Shown: one piece after another, positions 1 to 5,290 of the stretch
How the letters are laid out: each line of letters starts with the position of its first letter
Numbering within the stretch: position 1 is the first letter of the stretch
Assembly: GCA_045543635.1 (NCBI GenBank)
Contig: JAZQMT010000054.1
Coordinates: 1-5,295 of the forward strand
Length of the DNA: 5,295 bases
Direction of reading: 5' to 3'
Source of the DNA: SIG578 sp045543635
GTDB lineage: Bacteria > Bacillota > Clostridia > Oscillospirales > Ruminococcaceae
The notes under the pieces: generated by a model
Seen by the model: only the letters and a program-made list of their open reading frames with translations
What the model was told of the DNA's origin: nothing
Database searches by the model: none
Translations under genes and position numbers: made by a program

Positions 1-10
1 AAAGAAAACC

Positions 11-37
11 ACCAGTTCAATACAGAATTGAACTGGT
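11..37. terminator. Perfect 10-bp hairpin, possible second or convergent terminator
   Basis: Bases 11-20 (ACCAGTTCAA) are the exact reverse complement of 28-37, with a 7-base loop. Read on the minus strand the stem is followed by GGTTTTCTTT up to the window edge. Read on the plus strand it is followed, after seven bases, by a T-rich stretch at 45-52. It could be a backup terminator for the five-gene operon or the terminator of a gene beyond the left edge. It has no U-tract directly against the stem on the plus strand, so termination is only a probable role. Confidence 0.5.
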
Positions 38-154
38 AGCTTGATTCTTTTTAGTGTCTACTAACTATTGACTATTTCATATTAAAAATCCCGCGCTGCT
101 TTTAAAATTTCTTGGTGACAAGATAGAGTGTGAAAAATACACGCCGGTAAACTT
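38..154. other. Intergenic stretch between two hairpins, no gene seen
   Basis: This AT-rich stretch separates the operon terminator from the hairpin at 11-37. No frame gives a supportable gene. On the minus strand a short frame of about 30 codons can be read down to a TGA near 76, but it starts inside the terminator stem and has no ribosome binding site. I see no promoter good enough to report. Confidence 0.5.
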
Positions 155-190
155 AAAAGAGGATAAGGCCAATTAGCCTTATCCTCTTTT
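155..190 (-). terminator. Bidirectional intrinsic terminator at the end of the operon
   Basis: Bases 155-169 (AAAAGAGGATAAGGC) pair perfectly with 176-190, giving a 15-bp stem with a 6-base loop. An A-run and a T-run flank the core, so the hairpin works in either direction. On the minus strand, which carries all the genes here, the 3' side reads TTTTAAGTTT; on the plus strand it reads TTTTTT. The stem begins at the base after the HAD stop codon (TAA, complement of 191-193), so the untranslated tail is essentially the terminator itself. No plus-strand gene needs it inside this window. Confidence 0.88.
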
Positions 191-1027
191 TTAAATACCA
201 TAAATTTCTTTTAAAAGCTCTGTTATTTCGGCAAGAGACTGCATAATTAAATCAGGCTTATGCGGTCCGTTTATGGCTTCATCAAGAGTTCCTTCGCCTG
301 TCATAACAAATATTGAAGTGGCACGACTATTTTCTGTAACAGCAATGTCGGTATAAAGTCTGTCTCCGACAAACGCAATTTTTTCCTCCTCAAGCCCCGT
401 AATATCCTTAATAAACTCAAGGGTATGAGGAGAAGGCTTTCCGAAAAACTCAGGGTATCTGCCTGTCGAAGCTTCTACAAGCTTTGCAATAGCACCGCAA
501 TCAGGCATAAATTTACCGCCTTGTAAGGGACAATTAAGGTCAGGGTTTACGCCGATATAATCTACACCATCCCGCACAAATTGGCAAAAACGGTTTAGTC
601 TGTCATAGCAAAGCGTGGTGTCAAAGCCGAGCACCATTAGATTGGGGTTTTCCTCATCAATCGTTATTCCGCGGGCTTTAAAATTTTCCATAAGGGCGGG
701 GGTTCCGAGTACAAAGGCTCGAGGGTTCTTATAATTTTTCTCTATGTAACGAATGGCAACCTCATTGGAGATGCCTACATCATTATCCCCAACTCCCTCA
801 ATGCCCATTTTTTTAAGCTTTTCAGCATACATTTTGGAATTTTGAGAGGAATTATTGGTGTAAAACCGATAATCCTTGCCCGCTTTTTTTACTGTTTTAA
901 GAAATTCGGGTGTAAACGGAAAAAGCTCATTTCCAAGGTAGATAGTGCCGTCCATATCAAGAACGAAACACTCGATATGTTTTAGTTTTTCCTTTTTATA
1001 GGAAATATCCTGCGCTTTTGACTGCAT
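191..1027 (-). CDS. HAD-superfamily subfamily IIA phosphatase (NagD/AraL/p-nitrophenylphosphatase type)
   Basis: Predicted cytoplasmic Mg-dependent phosphohydrolase of 278 residues, a normal length for HAD-IIA. All four motifs are intact: motif I DMDGT (nucleophile D24, acid/base D26), motif II YTNNSS (T57-S61), motif III Lys in GKPSPH (K197), and motif IV GDRLYTDI (D222, D227). The roughly 130 residues between motifs II and III form the C2-type cap, which sets specificity. Relatives hydrolyse sugar phosphates, nucleotides, pyridoxal phosphate or glycerol phosphate, and the substrate cannot be read from sequence. The start is the ATG at 1025-1027, eight bases after GGAGG. A longer in-frame TTG start at 1040-1042 overlaps that GGAGG and is unlikely. 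It is the last gene of the operon, 44 bases after gatD. Co-transcription with murT/gatD could suggest a cell-wall or phosphometabolite housekeeping role, but that is inference only. Confidence 0.92.
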   Translation of the reverse strand: MQSKAQDISYKKEKLKHIECFVLDMDGTIYLGNELFPFTPEFLKTVKKAGKDYRFYTNNSSQNSKMYAEKLKKMGIEGVGDNDVGISNEVAIRYIEKNYKNPRAFVLGTPALMENFKARGITIDEENPNLMVLGFDTTLCYDRLNRFCQFVRDGVDYIGVNPDLNCPLQGGKFMPDCGAIAKLVEASTGRYPEFFGKPSPHTLEFIKDITGLEEEKIAFVGDRLYTDIAVTENSRATSIFVMTGEGTLDEAINGPHKPDLIMQSLAEITELLKEIYGI

Positions 1028-1035
1028 GATTGTTT

Positions 1036-1040
1036 CCTCC
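1036..1040 (-). promoter_or_regulatory. Shine-Dalgarno GGAGG that fixes the HAD start
   Basis: Minus-strand GGAGG lies eight bases before the ATG at 1025-1027, an ideal spacing. An in-frame TTG five codons further upstream overlaps the first G of this site and so cannot be served by it. This favours the 278-residue protein over a 283-residue one. Confidence 0.85.
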
Positions 1041-1071
1041 AACTCCTATCAGCAATGGGACACACAACATT

Positions 1072-1782
1072 TTATTTTCTGAGCCCTGCAAGGCTTTCCT
1101 GATAAGCCCGCTCTTCATTTGCAAAGCTGATGGGAAAGTGTGACAAGCCTTTTTTTTCATAAATCTTTTGTTCCAAATAAGCGCGCAAATGCGGATTACG
1201 CACCAAAAGAGGACCTGCAAGCTGTGTTGCCAAAAGGCCGCCTAAAATCACGCCCTCATCGTTTCTATCCGGGGAGTTACCTGCACCCGACAAAACTCTG
1301 AAAAACGGAGAAGTAACTATTGTGGTGCGGCTTTGTTTATTCATAAATCCGATAACGGGAGAGGAGACGAGTGAACAGGTGCAGACAGTATCCACAACAA
1401 CGCGGCGTTTTTCCTCAAAGGACTCAAAGCCGCAAATTCCGAGACACTCTGTTTCCTCACCGCCGATAGCGGTAATTTTTTTACCCAAAAGTTCAAAACA
1501 GTTGCCGCAGAAAAGAGCAAGTCCACCCGCCTCAAGATATGCATTGAAATCCTCTTTTTTAGGTAGAAAATCGCGCAGAACACGGTCTCTGCTGCGCTCG
1601 GTGCCTGCGCCCATATATACAAGGTCTGCCTGTGAAAAATCAATTTGGTCCCCAACACTTTTAGAAATTACCTTAACCTCGGCACCGACAGCCTCAATAT
1701 GGCGCACAAGGCAGCGAATATTGCCGCTGCTACCATACAAATTCATAAGATCGGGATATAAAGAAAGAATCTTTATTTTCAT
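1072..1782 (-). CDS. gatD: GatD-family type 1 glutamine amidotransferase-like subunit with non-canonical active site
   Basis: 236 residues, close to S. aureus GatD (about 243). Family members release ammonia from glutamine for the partner MurT in lipid II D-isoglutamate amidation, in the cytoplasm. Homology is visible in the N-terminal YPDLMNLYGSSGNI (residues 9-22), the elbow FCGNCFELLGKK (91-102), GFMNKQSRT (145-153), GAGN (166-169) and LLATQLAGPLL (183-193). Compared from memory with S. aureus GatD, catalytic H189 is Ala189 here. Ungapped alignment around LGKK places nucleophile C94 at Gly93, with Cys at 92 and 95. The usual GGGxDxEQ is MGAGTERSR. Arg127 may match the substrate-binding R128. 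The start ATG follows GAGGA by six bases, 18 bases after the murT stop. The family call is secure, because it sits directly after murT; glutaminase activity is doubtful. Alternatives are a structural or ammonia-channelling partner, or an enzyme with altered chemistry. Confidence 0.88.
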   Translation of the reverse strand: MKIKILSLYPDLMNLYGSSGNIRCLVRHIEAVGAEVKVISKSVGDQIDFSQADLVYMGAGTERSRDRVLRDFLPKKEDFNAYLEAGGLALFCGNCFELLGKKITAIGGEETECLGICGFESFEEKRRVVVDTVCTCSLVSSPVIGFMNKQSRTTIVTSPFFRVLSGAGNSPDRNDEGVILGGLLATQLAGPLLVRNPHLRAYLEQKIYEKKGLSHFPISFANEERAYQESLAGLRK

Positions 1783-1800
1783 TTTACTTCCTCATTTCTT

Positions 1801-3153
1801 TTAAAAAGGCAATCCACATTCCTCAGGCGCTGCTGTTTCAACTGCTGAAAGAAGCTTGTCCCTATCTGAGAAGCAGGTAATAACGATTATATCACCCTTG
1901 CCCTTTTCAAGCACCGATGCAAGCTCTGTTACATCAAAAACCTGTGTTATTCTCTCTCTGGGAATAGATGTGTACTCAAAGCGATTGGCAAGATCATAGG
2001 CATATCTGCCGGCGAGAATTATATTCTTAACGGCAGGATGATCAAGTTTTTCAAAATCAATATCCCAAAGCCAAGAAATTTCACCGGTAAAATATTTTCG
2101 GCTGATGGCATCTACCATTATAACAACCGTGCAAGGCTCTTTTGCACTGCGCGCAAGCTCGATAGATTGGTTATAGCTAATAGAATTTTCATGCTTAGAG
2201 GTTAAGAGCACGCCGCGGCGCACTCCTGCTTTAAAGCAGGTAAGTCTACCGTTTTTAAGGACATAATTGCTGATAGCGGCAACCGCCTTTTCTTTATCCG
2301 CACCCACAAGATCAGCAACCGCAAAAGCGGCAAGGCTGTTATAAACATTATAAATGCTCTTTAAAAAAAGTGAAATATTATATTTTCCGTTAATGGTAGC
2401 GACGCCCTCATTTAAATCAAGATTATCAACGCAATACTGAGGCTCTTTTCTTTGATGCCCGCAAGAGGAACAATGATAAGAGCCAATATGAGCATAATGG
2501 AAGTAATCATATTCCATGCGCTCTTTACAATTGGGGCAAAAAGCACCGTCATGATAGGCGCCGTCATTCGTTTCATGCGAAAGACTGTTTTTCTCTATAC
2601 CAAACCAAACCGTTTTCGGATGGTTTTTACCCAAAAGAGACACAAGCGGGTCATCCGCATTTAAAACAAGGGTAGTATCTTGGGATTTTATGCTGTCCAG
2701 AATACAATCAAATACCATTTCGGGGTGTCCGTTTCTTGAAAGCTGATCCCTGTAGAGGTTGGTTGCAACATACAGAGTGGGGCTGAAATGCGAAAAGGTG
2801 TATCGGGCAAAGCGCTCATCACTCTCAATAATAAGCACCTGTGAACGCACCTTTCCGCTCAGCGTGCAATCATTTAACACAAGCGTGGTAACACCCTCAA
2901 TTTGATTAGATCCTTCTTTATTATAGGCAACCTTATAACCGCACGCAGACAACACATGGGCAATAAGTTCTACTGTTGACGTTTTGCCATTACTTCCTGT
3001 AACCGCTATTACATGGTCACAAAACGAGATTTTACTCAAAATATTTGGATAAAGCTTGAGTGCTATTTTTCCCGGCAGGCTACTGCCTTTTCCAATAAGT
3101 TTCCCTACACGGGTTAAAATTTTACAAAGAATGATCACAACTGTTTTTTTCAC
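1801..3153 (-). CDS. murT: MurT-family Mur ligase-like subunit (lipid II isoglutaminyl synthase), divergent C-terminal domain
   Basis: 450 residues against about 437 in S. aureus. MurT activates the D-isoglutamate alpha-carboxylate of lipid II with ATP and amidates it with ammonia from GatD. Order of domains: N-terminal MurT segment with SLPGKIALK (25-33); central ATPase with P-loop TGSNGKTS (52-59), ESDE (110-113), TNLYRDQLSR (131-140) and LNADDP (164-169); a Cys4 zinc ribbon (C206, C209, C228, C231) inserted in it as in other MurTs; and a C-terminal DUF1727 domain from about 305. DUF1727 is unusual: the DNxADGxD motif, whose last Asp (D349 in S. aureus) completes the GatD triad, reads DAISRKYFTGE with Glu358 at that place, and the usual NPxG is HENS (321-324). 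SWLWDIDFEKL follows normally. The start is GTG after GAGGCGG (GAGG ten bases, GGCGG seven bases away); no better start was seen. gatD follows after 18 bases. Confidence 0.92.
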   Translation of the reverse strand: MKKTVVIILCKILTRVGKLIGKGSSLPGKIALKLYPNILSKISFCDHVIAVTGSNGKTSTVELIAHVLSACGYKVAYNKEGSNQIEGVTTLVLNDCTLSGKVRSQVLIIESDERFARYTFSHFSPTLYVATNLYRDQLSRNGHPEMVFDCILDSIKSQDTTLVLNADDPLVSLLGKNHPKTVWFGIEKNSLSHETNDGAYHDGAFCPNCKERMEYDYFHYAHIGSYHCSSCGHQRKEPQYCVDNLDLNEGVATINGKYNISLFLKSIYNVYNSLAAFAVADLVGADKEKAVAAISNYVLKNGRLTCFKAGVRRGVLLTSKHENSISYNQSIELARSAKEPCTVVIMVDAISRKYFTGEISWLWDIDFEKLDHPAVKNIILAGRYAYDLANRFEYTSIPRERITQVFDVTELASVLEKGKGDIIVITCFSDRDKLLSAVETAAPEECGLPF

Positions 3154-3160
3154 GCAAACG

Positions 3161-3167
3161 CCGCCTC
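3161..3167 (-). promoter_or_regulatory. Ribosome binding site for the GTG-initiated murT
   Basis: Minus strand reads GAGGCGG, ending seven bases before the GTG at 3151-3153. It supports the non-ATG start, which gives the expected MurT N-terminus. The site lies in the 24-base gap after the preceding gene's stop codon. Confidence 0.65.
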
Positions 3168-3177
3168 AATCTAAAAT

Positions 3178-3666
3178 TTATTTGCTTTGAGCGATGACAT
3201 CTAAAATACCCGAAACATTCACATTATGATCCATGTCATATTTACCGCAATTAAGCTGTTTTTTCAGTGTTTGCGGAGTGTAAACAGGAACCGTTGCAGA
3301 AGGGATCATAGCATTACAGAGTTTGCTTTCAATAACAATACCTGTATCTATTTTTATCTTATAAATCTTTGCTTGCGACAATAATTTTCGCAATACCATT
3401 TCATCATTCTGTGCCTTTTTTATAAGGTTTTCGGTTTTTGTTCGTTTGGTTTTATTACCATTGAGAAGAATAAAAACATCATCCCGGTCATTACCGTACA
3501 GTTCCCCTTTTTTAGAAAAGCTACAGAGGCTTAAGATGCCAAAACACCCGATTAACAAATGGTCAAAATGATGCTCTGTGCCATCCACCGAAACCGTAAC
3601 ATCCGAAAGTACCTTATATTCACGCAATAACGCAAATCTTTTTAAGATAGATCTTGTTTTACTCAT
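3178..3666 (-). CDS. Small NERD-like (nuclease-related domain) protein lacking the catalytic E-x-K
   Basis: 162 residues, probably cytoplasmic, with no signal peptide or membrane segment. Resemblance to NERD, a PD-(D/E)XK-type fold, is judged by eye. VLSDVTVSVDG (residues 19-29) is followed by FDHLLIGCFGIL (34-45), matching the family's IDHhhhxxxGhh with Asp35. KKGELYG (52-58) matches the usual kxGxhyG. A helix rich in Lys, Gln and Leu (about 76-95) and a strand TGIVIES come next. In active NERD domains the strand after the Gly carries E-x-K; here residues 48-50 are C-S-F, so nuclease activity is unlikely. The start is the ATG at 3664-3666, nine bases after GGAGG. The longer in-frame ATG at 3688-3690 has the GGAGG inside its own reading frame and is rejected. 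It sits between mtaB (27-base gap) and murT (24-base gap). Its function is unknown; the NERD call is moderate and the gene call is strong. Confidence 0.7.
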   Translation of the reverse strand: MSKTRSILKRFALLREYKVLSDVTVSVDGTEHHFDHLLIGCFGILSLCSFSKKGELYGNDRDDVFILLNGNKTKRTKTENLIKKAQNDEMVLRKLLSQAKIYKIKIDTGIVIESKLCNAMIPSATVPVYTPQTLKKQLNCGKYDMDHNVNVSGILDVIAQSK

Positions 3667-3675
3667 TTTTATATT

Positions 3676-3680
3676 CCTCC
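3676..3680 (-). promoter_or_regulatory. Shine-Dalgarno GGAGG that fixes the NERD-like start
   Basis: Minus-strand GGAGG lies nine bases before the ATG at 3664-3666. The alternative upstream ATG (3688-3690) lies only three bases after the mtaB stop codon, has no ribosome binding site of its own in that gap, and would translate through this GGAGG. The shorter protein is therefore the likely product. Confidence 0.85.
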
Positions 3681-3693
3681 GTTTAAGCATAAA

Positions 3694-4989
3694 TTATTCT
3701 GTCACAAGAGTACCGCTCATGCCTTCTCCCATAAGTGAGGAAAGCCGAACAGTTATAAGAGAACCTTCTGCCTCTTTACAATTTTCTATAAAAACAGGAA
3801 TATACTCTGCGGTGTAACCAAGAACAAATCCATTTTTCTCACGGCTCTCAACCAGCACTTCTGCCGTTTTCCCGATTTTCTCTTGCAAAAGCTCTTTCCG
3901 AATACGCTCAGTCTCTTCTATCATGCGATGAGCACGACAACGCTTTACTTCGGCAGAGATTTGTTCGGAAAAGCCTGCTGCACGCGTTCCCTCTCTTATC
4001 GAATATGGAAAAACATGCACTTTCAAAAAACGCATTTCACAAACAAAGGATAGCGACTGTAAAAAATCCTCCTCGCTTTCGCCTGCAAATCCAACCATAA
4101 CATCGGTAGTAACGGTTGCATTTTCAAAAGCGGACCGCAGTTTTTTTACTATCGTTCGATATTCCTCAATCGTGTAATGCCGATTCATGCGTTTAAGTGT
4201 TTTATCACAGCCGCTTTGCAACGAAAGGTGAAATTGCGGACAAAAGCTTTTTATTTTTGCAAGGCGGCGAATATCCTCATCTGATATTATTTCAGGCTCA
4301 AGACTGCCGAGCCTTATTCTTTTAACACCCGAAACCGCAGCTACCGCTTCCACAGCATCAGTAAGCGTTTTACCGAACTCCTTTCCATAAGAGGAAAGGT
4401 CTATCCCCACAAGAACAATTTCACAATGCCCATTTGAAACCAAAGTCTCAACCTCAGAGACAAGCTCCTCAAGCGGTTTAGAACAAATTCTTCCACGAGC
4501 GGTAGGAATAATGCAATAACTGCAAAAACGATTGCATCCATCCTGAATTTTAACAAAAGCGCGGGTTCTTTCCGCAAATGAGCTTACCTGCATTTGCTCC
4601 ATAACACCTTTTGACTCGTGCGGTTTCACAGCAACATAACGCTGTTTTTTCAAAAAGCACTGCTCAAGCAGCTCAATAACACGCATCTTATCTTTTGTTC
4701 CGAGCACAATGTCCGCCCCGGCAACCATTTCGGCTTTTTCCGGGAACGCTTGTGGGAAACACCCAATAAGGGCGATAATTGCGTCAGGATTTTTTTTACG
4801 CAGATGGCTGACAGCTTTTTTGCTTTTCCCGTCCCCGGTTGCAGTAACGGTACAGGAATTTACGATGCAGGCATCTGCAGGGTGTGAACAATCCACAATT
4901 ATATGTCCTTTTTGAGCCAGCAATTCACCGATAGCCTGTGACTCATATTGATTTACCTTACAACCGAGGGTATAAATTGCTATTCTCAA
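3694..4989 (-). CDS. mtaB: tRNA ct6A/t6A37 C2-methylthiotransferase MtaB (radical SAM)
   Basis: 431 residues, full length for the family. MtaB adds a methylthio group at C2 of N6-threonylcarbamoyladenosine-37 in ANN-decoding tRNAs, using SAM and two iron-sulfur clusters, which stabilises codon-anticodon pairing. The N-terminal UPF0004 domain starts with YTLGCKVNQYES, typical of MtaB rather than MiaB or RimO. Its three cluster cysteines are C10, C46 and C77. The radical SAM motif CNRFCSYC (C152, C156, C159) is intact, followed by IIPTARGR, GSLEPE and HLSLQSGC (about residue 256), and a C-terminal TRAM domain (about 372-430). The start is TTG: no in-frame ATG or GTG exists between it and the upstream TAA at 5014-5016, and it gives the conserved N-terminus exactly. 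AAAGG precedes it by only three bases, so initiation may be weak. It is the first gene after the promoter at 5056-5083. Confidence 0.96.
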   Translation of the reverse strand: MRIAIYTLGCKVNQYESQAIGELLAQKGHIIVDCSHPADACIVNSCTVTATGDGKSKKAVSHLRKKNPDAIIALIGCFPQAFPEKAEMVAGADIVLGTKDKMRVIELLEQCFLKKQRYVAVKPHESKGVMEQMQVSSFAERTRAFVKIQDGCNRFCSYCIIPTARGRICSKPLEELVSEVETLVSNGHCEIVLVGIDLSSYGKEFGKTLTDAVEAVAAVSGVKRIRLGSLEPEIISDEDIRRLAKIKSFCPQFHLSLQSGCDKTLKRMNRHYTIEEYRTIVKKLRSAFENATVTTDVMVGFAGESEEDFLQSLSFVCEMRFLKVHVFPYSIREGTRAAGFSEQISAEVKRCRAHRMIEETERIRKELLQEKIGKTAEVLVESREKNGFVLGYTAEYIPVFIENCKEAEGSLITVRLSSLMGEGMSGTLVTE

Positions 4990-4992
4990 TTT

Positions 4993-4997
4993 CCTTT
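4993..4997 (-). promoter_or_regulatory. Weak, closely spaced Shine-Dalgarno of TTG-initiated mtaB
   Basis: Minus strand reads GAAAGGAAA directly before the TTG at 4987-4989, leaving three bases between AAAGG and the start. The other genes here have GGAGG, GAGGA or GAGGCGG with six to nine bases. Short spacing plus a TTG codon suggests low translation of mtaB relative to its neighbours. Confidence 0.55.
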
Positions 4998-5055
4998 CAC
5001 CGCATTTCCCTATTTACATTTTTTCACGCCGAGCTTATAACACAAATCTATTTTT

Positions 5056-5083
5056 ATTATATCATTTTTCCTATTTTTTGCAA
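5056..5083 (-). promoter_or_regulatory. Sigma-A-type promoter of the operon
   Basis: On the minus strand, TTGCAA (5078-5083) and a perfect TATAAT (5056-5061) are separated by 16 bases. TG one base before the -10 (TGATATAAT) makes it an extended -10. The start of transcription should fall near 5049, giving a leader of about 60 bases to mtaB. No other promoter of this quality was found in the gaps between the genes, which supports one polycistronic transcript down to the terminator at 155-190. Confidence 0.8.
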
Positions 5084-5136
5084 TAGCAATACCCATGTTT
5101 GAAACAAATTAAAAGACAAAAACAGAGGCAGCCGTT

Positions 5137-5165
5137 GAGGCACACTCCGTAAGAAAGTGTGCCTC
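5137..5165. repeat. Hairpin at the head of the mosaic repeat
   Basis: GAGGCACACT (5137-5146) pairs perfectly with 5156-5165 around a 9-base loop; T5136 and A5166 extend the stem to 11 bp. GAGGCA also occurs at 5125-5130, so the right arm has two possible partners. There is no run of T directly after the stem on the plus strand. On the minus strand a T-rich stretch (TGTTTTTGTCTTTT) begins 12 bases beyond the stem, so a terminator role for an unseen upstream gene is possible but not clear. Confidence 0.7.
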
Positions 5166-5167
5166 AG

Positions 5168-5290
5168 TTATATTCGCCTGACGGCGAGTGATATTGCTAC
5201 GCAGTGATATGATGCTATGCATCGTGATATTGTCCTGCGGACAGTTTGGGGCGAATATAATATCACAAAAGCCAAAGGCTTTTATATCAC
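5168..5290. repeat. Mosaic array of short hairpins separated by GTGATAT words
   Basis: The outer arms TATATTCGCC (5169-5178) and GGCGAATATA (5250-5259) are exact inverted repeats. Between and beside them are small hairpins with loops of 3-4 bases: CGCC/GGCG at 5175-5186, TGC/GCA at 5195-5203, GATGC/GCATC at 5211-5223, TGTCC/GGACA at 5231-5243 and AAAAGCC/GGCTTTT at 5267-5283. GTGATAT occurs at 5188, 5204 and 5224, and its reverse complement ATATCAC at 5260 and 5284. The stems differ in sequence while the spacer is constant. The block appears to run off the window. I recall similar hairpin mosaics between genes in gut clostridia but cannot name a described family. With the promoter, this accounts for the gene-free 4990-5295 stretch. 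Confidence 0.8.

Noticed and set aside
76..171. Minus-strand short frame of about 30 codons ending at a TGA near 76
   Set aside because: Its possible starts lie in or just after the terminator stem, there is no Shine-Dalgarno, and the peptide is unrecognisable.
1028..1042. N-terminal extension of the HAD gene from a TTG at 1040-1042
   Set aside because: The TTG overlaps the GGAGG that serves the ATG at 1025-1027 with ideal eight-base spacing.
1322..1804. Plus-strand open frame of about 160 codons opposite gatD
   Set aside because: It is antisense to a conserved gene, resembles no family, is rich in Ser/Pro/Arg as expected of a shadow frame, and has no convincing ribosome binding site or promoter.
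2225..2240. Perfect 16-base palindrome CCTGCTTTAAAGCAGG
   Set aside because: It lies inside murT and encodes the expected residues around TCFKAG; with no loop and no U-tract it is most likely chance.
3667..3690. N-terminal extension of the NERD-like gene from an ATG at 3688-3690
   Set aside because: It would start three bases after the mtaB stop with no site of its own, and would read through the GGAGG placed nine bases before the internal ATG.
4990..5055. Riboswitch or T-box in the mtaB leader
   Set aside because: The predicted leader is only about 60 bases, with no strong hairpin, no terminator-like structure and no recognisable conserved core.
5168..5290. CRISPR array
   Set aside because: The constant unit is only 7 bases, spacing is 16-20 bases, intervening sequences are palindromic, and no cas genes are present.
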